Origin: a virus
DNA: 64,000 nucleotides
Direction: 5' to 3' (one strand)
Virus record (IMG/VR): IMGVR_UViG_3300034101_002296
Span: 1-64,000 of that record
Shown here: positions 34,715-43,992 of the stretch, piece after piece
Layout: each line of letters begins with the position of its first letter
Position numbering within the stretch: position 1 is the stretch's first letter
Notes under the pieces: generated by a model
What the model was told of the DNA's origin: nothing
Seen by the model: only the letters and a program-made list of their open reading frames with translations
The model's database searches: none
Program-made: the position numbers and the translations under genes

Positions 34715-35588
34715 AATTTTAGCTTTTGCTGGTCATAAACAGGCTGGAAAAACCACATGTTCTAATTTTTTACATGGCTATCAACTTAGGGCTAATGGCG
34801 TGATTGATGGATTTGATATTACTACAGATGGAAAGCTAGTTATAAAAACGGCCATCATAGACGATGACGGCAAAGAGAAAGAAGGATTGGGATTATTAGA
34901 GACTAACAGATTAGATGCAGAGTTTGCAGAGTGGGCGGTATATAATATGTGGCCGTTCATTAAGAACTATTCATTTGCCACTCCGCTCAAAGATATTTGC
35001 ATTGGTCTATTTGGTTTGCAACAAGAAAATATATATGGCAATAATTCCATGAAGAATGCGAATACATTCTATAGATGGGAAGATATGCCATCTGTTATTA
35101 CAGATAAAGATTTACTTACCAATCCAGAAATAAAGAAATTAGTAGATAGTGGAATATTACATTACCATCAAAAAGGCAAGATGACACACAGAGAATTTTT
35201 ACAATTCTTTGGCACAGATATATGTAGGAAAATATATGAAGATATTTGGTATAGTAGATTATTGAATGACATTAATCATGAACAACCATTAGTAGCAATT
35301 GTAGATGATTGTAGATTTATCAATGAAGTGAATGCTATACAGAATGCTGGTGGTAAAGTGATATATTTAACTAGAAATTTATATGACGATAGTCATAGTA
35401 GCGAAGCGGAACTAAAGGAGTGTAATCATTTTGATGCAACTATAGATAATCAAGATTTATCTATACACGAAACCAATATTAAGCTTATTGAAATATTAGA
35501 TAGCTGGGGTTGGCTAGGTAAAGAAATAATACCAAATAATAAATCAATGCTACAAAAGGTTGGTGGCATACATAAAATAAAGGAATAA
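34704..35588 (+). CDS. Deoxynucleoside monophosphate kinase
   Basis: A 294-residue P-loop kinase like the phage T4 gene 1 enzyme, which phosphorylates dNMPs for DNA synthesis. Walker A is FAGHKQAGKTTCSNF near residue 8; MTHREFLQFFGTDICRKIYE and the VAIVDDCRFINEVNAIQNAG strand are characteristic of this family. AGGAG lies just upstream of the ATG at 34704. It connects the nucleotide pathway to the replication operon. Confidence 0.82.
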   Translation: MQTRILAFAGHKQAGKTTCSNFLHGYQLRANGVIDGFDITTDGKLVIKTAIIDDDGKEKEGLGLLETNRLDAEFAEWAVYNMWPFIKNYSFATPLKDICIGLFGLQQENIYGNNSMKNANTFYRWEDMPSVITDKDLLTNPEIKKLVDSGILHYHQKGKMTHREFLQFFGTDICRKIYEDIWYSRLLNDINHEQPLVAIVDDCRFINEVNAIQNAGGKVIYLTRNLYDDSHSSEAELKECNHFDATIDNQDLSIHETNIKLIEILDSWGWLGKEIIPNNKSMLQKVGGIHKIKE

Positions 35589-35589
35589 A

Positions 35590-36612
35590 ATGATTATTAC
35601 ATATATTCGATCATCGAGCTATAACAATTATGAATATTGTCAGATGCAGTATTTTATTACATATGTTTTGGGACATCAAAGCATATCTGGAAAGAAAGCA
35701 CAGCTTGGTACGATTGTACATAAGGTTATGGAATGTTTAGCTAAATGCAAACAGGCATTACAATCCAGTAGTACAAAAAAATCTTTATCTATTAATGATG
35801 ACGCGATTGGAGATCTGTCATTTACTGCCAACTCTTTATTTACTAAGTCTTTTGTAGATAAGCTTATTAGTAAAAGCTATGATCATTACACAAGTAAATG
35901 CACTCATGACTATCATTCAGCAGATCTTGCTTTCTGTAAAGACTTAGTTAAAACAGCGTTAGAATATAATGATGGACAATTTGATCCACGTAATAGAAAA
36001 ATTATTGCCGCAGAACCACAATTTGATATTCCAATAGAAACTGGATGGGCTAAATACGAATATAAATTACCAAATGGTAAAATTGTTAAAGGTCAATTAG
36101 CTATTAAGGGTACTATTGATCTTGTAACAGAAGTAGATAAAGATGTGATAGAAATCATAGATTGGAAAACAGGAAAAAGACTTAATTGGGCAACAGGGGA
36201 AGAAAAAACATATGATAAATTATGTCAAGACCCACAGCTGATGTTATATAATTATGCCACATCTAAACTTTTTCCAGAATATAAACAATCAATTATGTCT
36301 ATCTTCTTTATTAAAGACGGTGGACCATTTAGTATGTGTTTTGATGAACAGGATCAAAATAATTTCTTGTCCATGCTAGAATCTAGATATAAGCAAATTC
36401 AACATAATGATTTTCCTAAGCCTATTTCTAATGATAGATCTAATTTTAAATGTACTAAATTATGTCACTTCTATAAGAACAATTGGCCGGGAACAAATAA
36501 ACCAATGTGCAATTATGTTGAAGATCATTTAAGAGCTTTTGGATATGATGAAACAATAGAAAAATGCACTAATGATAATTTTGATATAGGATATTATTCA
36601 GCGCCGGGTTAA
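35590..36612 (+). CDS. PD-(D/E)XK nuclease, Cas4/RecB-like
   Basis: A 340-residue nuclease of the RecB/Cas4 type. Motifs are SSYNNYEYCQMQYFITYV (first conserved Cys), QLGTIVHKVMECL, GTIDLVTEVDKD with Asp, and IEIIDWKTGKRL with the DxK active site. The C-terminal CTKLCHFYKNN and a later MC supply Cys for an iron-sulfur cluster. It likely resects DNA ends for recombination with the RecA-like protein. Confidence 0.85.
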   Translation: MIITYIRSSSYNNYEYCQMQYFITYVLGHQSISGKKAQLGTIVHKVMECLAKCKQALQSSSTKKSLSINDDAIGDLSFTANSLFTKSFVDKLISKSYDHYTSKCTHDYHSADLAFCKDLVKTALEYNDGQFDPRNRKIIAAEPQFDIPIETGWAKYEYKLPNGKIVKGQLAIKGTIDLVTEVDKDVIEIIDWKTGKRLNWATGEEKTYDKLCQDPQLMLYNYATSKLFPEYKQSIMSIFFIKDGGPFSMCFDEQDQNNFLSMLESRYKQIQHNDFPKPISNDRSNFKCTKLCHFYKNNWPGTNKPMCNYVEDHLRAFGYDETIEKCTNDNFDIGYYSAPG

Positions 36613-36614
36613 TT

Positions 36615-37097
36615 ATGTTAGAAGTAAAAATTACAGAACAGATGAAAGAGCGAGCTTTTCAAAAGGCCAAAGATATGGGTAAATTGGTTAATTCTATCAC
36701 TAATGGTGATGGTAATTTGGCTGGATTTTTAGGAGAAGAAATAGCCAATTCTGTTATTAATGGCACGATTAATAATACTTATGATTATGATATAATTAAA
36801 GAAGGAAAAAAATATGACGTAAAAACAAAAAGATGTACAAGTAAACCAAAAGAATATTACGAATGTTCGATAGCGGCATATAATACTAAACAAAAATGTG
36901 ACACATATGTATTCGTGCGAATAGAATACAAAAATAATAACTGGGGTAGGGCTTGGATTCTAGGATATTTTCCTAAAACAGAATATTTTCAAAAGGCAAG
37001 ATTTCTAAAACAGGGGGATATAGACCATAGTAATGGCTTTATTGTAAAAGCTAACTGTTATAATATGGCAATCAAGGATCTTAAACAATATGGCTGA
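36615..37097 (+). CDS. PD-(D/E)XK-fold nuclease, possible junction resolvase
   Basis: A 160-residue protein with AGFLGEEIANSVI near residue 37 (Glu) and a YDYDIIKEGKKYDVKTKR segment (Asp and the ExK-like YDVKTK). These place the active-site residues of a restriction-endonuclease-like fold. Its position beside a Cas4-like nuclease and recombinase suggests DNA repair or junction resolution. It overlaps an exostosin-like gene by 8 bases. Confidence 0.6.
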   Translation: MLEVKITEQMKERAFQKAKDMGKLVNSITNGDGNLAGFLGEEIANSVINGTINNTYDYDIIKEGKKYDVKTKRCTSKPKEYYECSIAAYNTKQKCDTYVFVRIEYKNNNWGRAWILGYFPKTEYFQKARFLKQGDIDHSNGFIVKANCYNMAIKDLKQYG

Positions 37098-37998
37098 ATT
37101 ACTCGACTTACATAAAGAATTTCATCTTGGTAATATGTTTACATATAACGTTGGAAAAAAATTAGCCAACTTATTATGTAATAAATTCAGAGTAATTCTA
37201 AAGTATGATAATGCAGAATTGCCAATATTTAATGATGATTTACTAAATATTGAAATAGCGACCTCAAGAGAAACACACTCTATACCTAATAATTTTTTTA
37301 GAGATGATGTTTACGCTATTTTTCAAAACTATTTTATGCTAGATAGATGGGAATATCCTATATATAATCCACTAGCATATCCAATGCCAATAGGAACATT
37401 TGTCGATTTTGATCAGTTGAAATCTATAGAAATCAAACCGATTCCAGAAAGGAAATATGATTTTTCTTTTGTGGGGCAAATACCACACACTGGTACTAGA
37501 GATTCTTTTAAAAGAAATATAGAACAATTAATATTAAAAACTGGCAAGAAGTTTAAATATGTATTAGAATTTACTAATGGTTTTAATAATGGACTATCAC
37601 ATACAGAATATGTTGAGCTATTAAACGACTCAAAAATAGCATTGTGTCCACCCGGCGCTTATAGCTTAGAAACATTTAGATTTTTTGAATGCATTAAAAT
37701 GGGCGCAATTCCAATGGTTGAAAGATTGCCCAAGCTGTGGTATTATGAGAATGCACCATTCTTCAAGTGTAGGTGGCACGAATTAGATTTTTATTTATCA
37801 ACATCTTTGAATTATCTAAATAGCACTATATCCAGAAACACATTTGAAAAATTAGCTATATATAATATGAACATACTAGATGAGCAACAACTCGCACTAC
37901 ATTTATATAAAGTATTACAAAATAGAAATAATATAGATAAAACAATTATACAATCAGAAATACAAAAAATAAGAAGAGAGCTAGAACAATATGTCTAA
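37090..37998 (+). CDS. Exostosin-like glycosyltransferase
   Basis: A 302-residue protein with the core of exostosin/GT47-type enzymes: YDFSFVGQIPHTGTRDSFKR near residue 122, then SKIALCPPGAYSLETFRFFE and CIKMGAIPMVE, which form the donor-binding region. It resembles the gene at 55970. Its place between a nuclease and the polymerase is unexpected for a sugar enzyme. Confidence 0.75.
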   Translation: MAELLDLHKEFHLGNMFTYNVGKKLANLLCNKFRVILKYDNAELPIFNDDLLNIEIATSRETHSIPNNFFRDDVYAIFQNYFMLDRWEYPIYNPLAYPMPIGTFVDFDQLKSIEIKPIPERKYDFSFVGQIPHTGTRDSFKRNIEQLILKTGKKFKYVLEFTNGFNNGLSHTEYVELLNDSKIALCPPGAYSLETFRFFECIKMGAIPMVERLPKLWYYENAPFFKCRWHELDFYLSTSLNYLNSTISRNTFEKLAIYNMNILDEQQLALHLYKVLQNRNNIDKTIIQSEIQKIRRELEQYV

Positions 37999-39586
37999 TA
38001 TTGCATTAAATTGTAAAACACATTTTAGTTTACTAAATGGCTTATCACAATGTGACGACTTAGCAAAGAGATGTAATGAGTATGGATATGATGGCTGTGT
38101 TATAGCAGATAAAAAAACCATATCTGGAGCAATAGAGTTTCATCAAGCCTGTAAAAAAAACAACATTAAACCAATTATAGGATGTGATTTTGGCGAATTT
38201 ATATTGATTGCAAAAAATAAATCTGGATGGTTTGAACTAATGAGAATAGTTTCAGATATTGATCATATCATGCTAGAGGATATTGCTAAAACCAACAATA
38301 TATTATGTATGTCTAACGATCTAAATATAGAAAAAATTTTTCTAGACAATTTTATTCAATGTAATATAAAGCAATATGCTATCTACTATGTAGATCAAAA
38401 GGACGTAGAGTGTCATCGTATTTTGTTATGTGCGGATCAGAAAACAACATTGCCAAATATAAAGAAAAAGATCAGAAACAATGAAGAATTTGAGCATATG
38501 GAATTTTTTACTAGAAATGATTTCTACTTAACTATTCCGCCAAGTGATACTATTTATCAATCAATTTCTGATAAGTTAAACATATTATGCGAGTCATATG
38601 ATATAACAGAAAAACCACGACTACCAAAATTTCAATGCCCAAATGATATTAATGAAAATGATTATTTGAGGCAGTTATGTAGAATTGGGTGGATGGATAG
38701 ATTAATCAAAACTGGTAAAATATTGAATGAAGATAAAAAGACGGAATATACTAATAGAATAAAACATGAACTGGATGTAATACTAAATGCAAATCTCGCC
38801 GGATATTTTCTAATTGTGCAAGATATAGTCAATGAAGTCAAGCGTAGAGGATGGTTAGCTGGTCCCGGTAGAGGTTCAGCCGCAGGGTGTCTGGTATCGT
38901 TTCTAGTAGGAATTACAGATGTGGACCCAATCCAACATGGTCTACTTTTTGAAAGATTCTACAACGAAGGTAGAAACACTAAAGACCACATCTCGTTACC
39001 AGATATTGATGTCGATGTACCAGCTGAATATAGAGATAACATTATTGACTATATCAAAACAAAATATGGACATGAAAATGTATCTCAAATGATTACATTC
39101 GGTAGACTACAAGGTAGAGCAGCATTAAAAGAGGTTTTAAGGATTAATGATGCCGTGTCATTTGCTGAAATGAATGAGATAACTAAAAGAATACCAAACG
39201 AGGCAGAAATCTCTGATCAGCTAGAATTAATGGGTGAAAAATCTATCATTAATTGGGCATTAGATAATGACGCTGAATCATTAAAGAATTGGTGCTATAA
39301 AAACGAAAATGGCACATTAGAAGGACCGCTAGCAGATATATTTAAACAGGCAATCGACATTGAGGGTACTAATAAGTCGCAAGGCAAACATGCGGCTGGA
39401 GTATTAATCTCTCAACAAAAACTTCTAGATATATGTCCAATGGTTAAAGACAAAAACGATCAAATGATAGCCGCATTTGAAATGAACGATTTAGAAAGCC
39501 AAGGACATATCAAGTTCGATATTCTTGGAATTGATTTATTAAGTAAGATCATGGAGATTATTGGAGACGAAAATGACAATAACTAA
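37991..39586 (+). CDS. dnaE: DNA polymerase III alpha, N-terminal half (PHP and palm)
   Basis: A 531-residue N-terminal portion of DnaE. The PHP domain starts at CKTHFSLLNGLSQCDDLAKR but lacks the metal-binding His and Asp set, as in E. coli. The palm has GPGRGSAAGCLVSFLVGITDVDP, PDIDVDV (Asp340 and Asp342) and KFDILGIDLL (Asp510), so all three catalytic aspartates are here. The protein stops 21 residues after the last one, just before the fingers domain, which is encoded separately at 40495. No intein is present. The first codon overlaps the exostosin-like gene. Confidence 0.92.
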   Translation: MSNIALNCKTHFSLLNGLSQCDDLAKRCNEYGYDGCVIADKKTISGAIEFHQACKKNNIKPIIGCDFGEFILIAKNKSGWFELMRIVSDIDHIMLEDIAKTNNILCMSNDLNIEKIFLDNFIQCNIKQYAIYYVDQKDVECHRILLCADQKTTLPNIKKKIRNNEEFEHMEFFTRNDFYLTIPPSDTIYQSISDKLNILCESYDITEKPRLPKFQCPNDINENDYLRQLCRIGWMDRLIKTGKILNEDKKTEYTNRIKHELDVILNANLAGYFLIVQDIVNEVKRRGWLAGPGRGSAAGCLVSFLVGITDVDPIQHGLLFERFYNEGRNTKDHISLPDIDVDVPAEYRDNIIDYIKTKYGHENVSQMITFGRLQGRAALKEVLRINDAVSFAEMNEITKRIPNEAEISDQLELMGEKSIINWALDNDAESLKNWCYKNENGTLEGPLADIFKQAIDIEGTNKSQGKHAAGVLISQQKLLDICPMVKDKNDQMIAAFEMNDLESQGHIKFDILGIDLLSKIMEIIGDENDNN

Positions 39587-39809
39587 GCAAGATATTAAAG
39601 CTGTTGTTTTTGCTGGATGCGCTGTAGATTGTGGTGGTGTGTCTATATGTAACATAGAAAATCATCTCAAGAACAAATTGATATCCAGAGCAGCAAAGTA
39701 CCAAGTTTGGTCAGATAAGCATCATTGTTATAATATGTATCATAATATTGATGAAGCTGTAGATAAATTTTTTGCATTAACCAGAGGAAAACTGAATGGC
39801 AAATCATAG
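39573..39809 (+). CDS. Hypothetical protein between polymerase halves, 78 aa
   Basis: Not recognised. A small protein with several Cys and His (FAGCAVDCGG, VWSDKHHCYN). The ATG at 39573 overlaps the polymerase gene by 14 bases and the exonuclease gene follows with a 14-base overlap. It is part of the same translational chain; a polymerase accessory role is only suggested by place. Confidence 0.55.
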   Translation: MTITKQDIKAVVFAGCAVDCGGVSICNIENHLKNKLISRAAKYQVWSDKHHCYNMYHNIDEAVDKFFALTRGKLNGKS

Positions 39810-40485
39810 AGATTATATTGTGTTCGACTTTGAAACTGGTGGCGCTGATCCAAATACATGTCAACCCACACAGATAGCCGCAGTAGCCATACATGCGAAG
39901 AAGTTGGAACTACAACCAAATGGAGTCTTTAATAGTGAAATTAGACCAATAATTGACGATGAAGAAGCTATTAAAGCTGGAGTAGGACCGCTTGAGGATA
40001 AGGCATTAGAGATTACCAGAAAAAATAGAGACACTTTAGCCAAAGCACCGCTACCAAAAGTTGTATGGAAAAAATTTGCAGAATTCTGTAATCAATACAA
40101 TTTTAAGAAAACATCATATACCGCACCAGTAGCTGTTGGCTATAATATCATTGGATATGATATGGTTATCGTAGATCGCTTATGTAAACAATATGGACCA
40201 TTTGATAAAATCAAAAATGAGCAAAAGATCTTTAATCCAATATTCAAGATAGATCTAATGAATCATATATATTGCTGGTTTGAAAATAATCACGATGTAA
40301 AAGGTTATAACATGGATTATTTAAGAGATTATTTCGGAATATCTTCAGAAAATTCACATGACGCCTTACAAGACGTTAAAGATACAGCAAATATACTGAT
40401 AAAATTTCTAAAGCTACAGCGTAATCTATTAAAGAAAATCAAGTTTGAAAAAGCCTTTGCAAATAGCGAACTCTATATACAATAG
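39796..40485 (+). CDS. DEDDh 3'-5' exonuclease (DnaQ-like)
   Basis: A 229-residue proofreading-type exonuclease. Exo I is YIVFDFETGGADP (Asp and Glu), Exo II is VGYNIIGYDMVIVDRL (Asp), and Exo III is ENSHDALQDVKDTANILI (His and Asp). This fits the DnaQ/epsilon fold. It lies between the two polymerase halves and probably proofreads for them, since neither half carries a DEDD domain. Confidence 0.88.
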   Translation: MANHRDYIVFDFETGGADPNTCQPTQIAAVAIHAKKLELQPNGVFNSEIRPIIDDEEAIKAGVGPLEDKALEITRKNRDTLAKAPLPKVVWKKFAEFCNQYNFKKTSYTAPVAVGYNIIGYDMVIVDRLCKQYGPFDKIKNEQKIFNPIFKIDLMNHIYCWFENNHDVKGYNMDYLRDYFGISSENSHDALQDVKDTANILIKFLKLQRNLLKKIKFEKAFANSELYIQ

Positions 40486-40494
40486 ACAATTAAC

Positions 40495-42042
40495 ATGAAA
40501 ACATTTAACATAAATGATTTTGATGACGACGAGGTTTGGGATTTGATTTGTACTGGAAAAACCAAAGGAGTTTTTCAATTAGAATCTAATCTTGGACGAC
40601 ATTGGGCTAAACAGCTAAAACCTAGAAACCTATCAGAACTTGCAGCTTTGATTAGTTTAATTAGACCGGGATGTCTAAAGGCGTATGTAGATGGCAAATC
40701 TATGACGCAACATTATATTGATAGAAAACATGCCAAAGACCCAGTAACATATCCTCATGACTCATTGGAGTCAATTTTAAGTGAGACATATGGTGTATTG
40801 GTATATCAAGAACAATCCATGATGATTGCACAAAAACTAGCAGGATTTTCACTAAAAGAAGCGGATTCACTGCGTAAAGCGATTGGCAAGAAAAATGCAG
40901 CACTCATGAATGAAGTCAAAGAACAATTTATTCAAGGATCAGAAAAACTAAATATAGTCACGAAAGAGTCAGCAGAAGAAATTTTCTCTTGGATAGAAAA
41001 ATCTAATAGATATGCATTTAATAAATCACATGCAGTCTCCTATGCTATCAATGCGTATTGGAGTGCGTATTGTAAAAAATGGAAACCACTAAGCTTCTAT
41101 AAAACTTACCTAAATCATGCACATAGAAAGCCAGACTCACAAAAAGAAATAAAGGAATTAATCACTGATGCAAAATCAAACGATATAGATGTATATCCAC
41201 CAAGGCTAGATAATCTATATACAGATTTCACAATCAAGAATGGTAAGATATTTTTTGGCTTAAATCATATTAAAAATGTTGGAGAAGCAGAGTGCAAAAA
41301 AATCCAAGAAATCAAATATAATCATGATATAACTAGATATACATGGCTAGATTGTTTGATAAATATTATTCATAGATACAACCTTAATAAGAGATCCGTT
41401 ATAGCTTTAATATCTGCTGGAGCATTTAATGGTAAATATAATCTAGAACATAGAAAAAAGATGTTATATGAATATGATAGTTGGAAATTACTTTCTAATA
41501 GAGAGCAAGATCATATAGCTAATAATTATGCTGGTAAAAAATCACTACATGACTGTATAATAGACTTATTATCAACACTAAAAATAGTACAAAGTAGACA
41601 GCAAATCGTATTAGATATTAGTAATTCACTGAAAAATCCAATGTACAACTTGGAAGATTCAATCGTAACTATAGCCGAAGAAGAATCGAAATATTTTGGA
41701 TGTTCTTTAACATGCAATAAGACAGATGCTTCTGACCAATTTCTTGCTGCTAATATGTGCAAAGATATATCCAATGGCTTGATAACAGGTAAGGCAAATA
41801 TAGTAGTGAGTATTAACTCTGTTCGTCAATACAAAACAAAAAAGGGTAAAAATCCCGGTCAGATAATGGCTTTTTTGTGTGCTGAAGACAGTAGTGGAAT
41901 GCTAGACTCTATTACCATTTTTCCAGAGACTTATTCAGAATATAAAGATTTATTGACAGAAGGCAATACAGTATATATTAATGGAGAAATCTCTAAAAAG
42001 GAAAACACATCATTAATTGTAAATAAAGTTACACAAGTTTGA
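40495..42042 (+). CDS. dnaE: DNA polymerase III alpha, C-terminal half (fingers and OB)
   Basis: A 515-residue C-terminal portion of DnaE, beginning where the palm ends. It has GVFQLESNLGRHWAKQLKP near residue 25, ALISLIRPG, GVLVYQEQSMMIAQKLAGFS, LRKAIGKK and RYAFNKSHAVSYAI, all of the fingers domain. A helix-hairpin-helix and an OB-type domain (ITGKANIVVSINSVRQYKTK) follow. Alone it has no catalytic Asp, so it must work with the 37991 product. The start at 40495 is 9 bases after the exonuclease stop. Confidence 0.92.
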   Translation: MKTFNINDFDDDEVWDLICTGKTKGVFQLESNLGRHWAKQLKPRNLSELAALISLIRPGCLKAYVDGKSMTQHYIDRKHAKDPVTYPHDSLESILSETYGVLVYQEQSMMIAQKLAGFSLKEADSLRKAIGKKNAALMNEVKEQFIQGSEKLNIVTKESAEEIFSWIEKSNRYAFNKSHAVSYAINAYWSAYCKKWKPLSFYKTYLNHAHRKPDSQKEIKELITDAKSNDIDVYPPRLDNLYTDFTIKNGKIFFGLNHIKNVGEAECKKIQEIKYNHDITRYTWLDCLINIIHRYNLNKRSVIALISAGAFNGKYNLEHRKKMLYEYDSWKLLSNREQDHIANNYAGKKSLHDCIIDLLSTLKIVQSRQQIVLDISNSLKNPMYNLEDSIVTIAEEESKYFGCSLTCNKTDASDQFLAANMCKDISNGLITGKANIVVSINSVRQYKTKKGKNPGQIMAFLCAEDSSGMLDSITIFPETYSEYKDLLTEGNTVYINGEISKKENTSLIVNKVTQV

Positions 42043-42056
42043 GGATTATAGATCAT

Positions 42057-42353
42057 ATGAATAAGTGTCATTTTCTTGGTAGGTTTGTAGATACGCCACA
42101 ATTGCAAACAAATGATTTTGCAAAATTCACTAGATTTCTTCTAGAAATAGAAGAATATAGAAAAGATAAAGATGGAAACAAGCGTAAAAGAAAAGATATA
42201 TTAGAATTTGAAGCATGGGATAGTGCTGCAATAGCGATTACCACTCAATCAATGGCTAATGACTATATAGTAGTAGAGGCCGTAGCTAGAAAAGAAAATA
42301 ATAATACTGTTTTTAGAATCACAACATTTAAAATATTTGTAAATCAAAATTGA
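42057..42353 (+). CDS. SSB-like OB-fold protein, second copy
   Basis: A 98-residue OB-fold protein beginning MNKCHFLGRFVDTPQLQ, with KFTRFLLEIEEYRK, a basic DKDGNKRKRKDILEFEAWDS loop and a final strand. It follows the SSB pattern weakly. The ATG at 42057 has GAGG upstream, unlike the in-frame TTG at 42039. It follows the polymerase C-terminal half, suggesting a replisome role. Confidence 0.75.
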   Translation: MNKCHFLGRFVDTPQLQTNDFAKFTRFLLEIEEYRKDKDGNKRKRKDILEFEAWDSAAIAITTQSMANDYIVVEAVARKENNNTVFRITTFKIFVNQN

Positions 42354-42354
42354 T

Positions 42355-43992
42355 ATGAAAAAGAAAGTTTTATTCTTATCAGAAGCTCCGTGGTATAGCA
42401 CTGGATATTCTGTATATGGAAATCAAGTCCTAAAAAGACTAGTACAAAATCCATCTTTAGATGTTGCACAAATAGCTATATACGCCTCTTCAGATGACCC
42501 ACATGTCAAAGATTTTCCTTGGAAAATTTATGGCAATAAACCATCAAGTAATCATCCACAATATAAGACTTATCAAGTAAGTCCTAGCGCTCAATTTGGG
42601 GATTTTTCTTTTAATGAAGTATTATTAGATTTTAATCCACATTTTGTATTAGATATTAGGGATTGGTGGATGATTGAGTTTCAGCAAAGATCGCCGTTTA
42701 GAAATTTTTTCAAGTGGGCAATAATGCCAACTGTTGATGCTGAACCACAAAATAATCAATGGATTAATACATATGAATCAGCAGATGCTGTTTTTACATA
42801 TTCAGAATTTGGTAGAGATGTACTATTAAATCAGTGTGATAATATTAAGTTTTTAGACATTGCATCTCCAGCAGCAAGTGAATGTTTTACTCCTGTTGCT
42901 AACAAGGCACAACATAAATCACAATGCGGTTTAAGACCAGATTCATTGATATTTGGCACCGTCATGCGTAATCAAAAAAGAAAACTTTATCCAGACTTGT
43001 TTGAATCATTTAGAGAATTTCTAAATCTATCAAATAGAAATGATGTATTTTTATATTGCCATACATATTATCCAGATATCGGATGGAATATACCAGAATT
43101 ATTAGACACGTATTCTTTATCTAACAGGGTATTATTTACATACAAATGTAAAAAATGTGGTAAAATTACTACTGATTTTTTTCAAGATGCTATGCAGTTT
43201 TGTAAGTCGTGTGGTAATTTTACTAATGCGTTGGTTGGTATTGGCAATAGCATTACAGAAAAAGAATTAGCTAAAATCTATAATATATTTGATGTATATA
43301 TACAATATGCAAATAGTGAGGGTTTTGGTATGCCGCAATTAGAAGCAGCATACTGTGGTTTACCAGTTGTTTCTATATATTATTCAGCAATGAAGTCTGT
43401 CATTGATAATATCGGAGGTATAGGTGTAAATCCAATTGCGTTTAGTAAAGAATGCGAAACCGGTTGCAATAGAGCTATTCCAAACAATCAAGAGTTTATT
43501 GATATATTATTAAGGCTATCAGAAAAAACTCAAGATGAATTAAAAAATATAGGTACTAGCGTATGCAATAAAGCAAGAAAAGCATATAGTTGGGACCAGA
43601 CAGCAAATAAGTGGATGGACTATATATTAAATACAGAAATTATACCAGAGCATCTTTCTTGGAAATCACCATCAAAATTATTTAGTCCAGCACATGCTAT
43701 TCCAGAACAGTTGACTACATCTTTAGATAAGGTTAATTTCATTTTTAATAACGTATTGGGAAAACCAGAATGGATTGGCGGATATCTTTGGAGAAGAGTA
43801 TTAAGAGATTGTAGTTTTGGATATAGGTGTGAAAATCTTGAGCATGATTTTTACTTTAATGAATCGCATATACAATCATATAGTACTGTTAAACCATTTT
43901 CTATAGATGAAGCCATGAAAGAAATGACAAATTTTAGACTACAAATGAATCATTGGGAACAGGCCAGATTGGAAAAATTTAAAATATCATGA
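42355..43992 (+). CDS. Family 4-like glycosyltransferase with zinc ribbon insert
   Basis: A 545-residue GT-B enzyme. The N-terminal domain has SEAPWYSTGYSVYGNQVLKR and the C-terminal domain ANSEGFGMPQLEAAYCGLPV, the E-x7-E donor site. Between them, near residues 263-287, is a four-Cys insert (CKKCGKI, then FCKSCGNF) resembling a zinc ribbon, rarely seen in such enzymes. A C-terminal extension of about 100 residues follows. It opens the large glycosylation cluster. Confidence 0.8.
   Translation: MKKKVLFLSEAPWYSTGYSVYGNQVLKRLVQNPSLDVAQIAIYASSDDPHVKDFPWKIYGNKPSSNHPQYKTYQVSPSAQFGDFSFNEVLLDFNPHFVLDIRDWWMIEFQQRSPFRNFFKWAIMPTVDAEPQNNQWINTYESADAVFTYSEFGRDVLLNQCDNIKFLDIASPAASECFTPVANKAQHKSQCGLRPDSLIFGTVMRNQKRKLYPDLFESFREFLNLSNRNDVFLYCHTYYPDIGWNIPELLDTYSLSNRVLFTYKCKKCGKITTDFFQDAMQFCKSCGNFTNALVGIGNSITEKELAKIYNIFDVYIQYANSEGFGMPQLEAAYCGLPVVSIYYSAMKSVIDNIGGIGVNPIAFSKECETGCNRAIPNNQEFIDILLRLSEKTQDELKNIGTSVCNKARKAYSWDQTANKWMDYILNTEIIPEHLSWKSPSKLFSPAHAIPEQLTTSLDKVNFIFNNVLGKPEWIGGYLWRRVLRDCSFGYRCENLEHDFYFNESHIQSYSTVKPFSIDEAMKEMTNFRLQMNHWEQARLEKFKIS

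Noticed and set aside
39560-40500. An intein or frameshift explaining the two polymerase halves.
   Set aside because: No intein motifs are present at either junction, and the halves are 908 bases apart with other complete genes between them.
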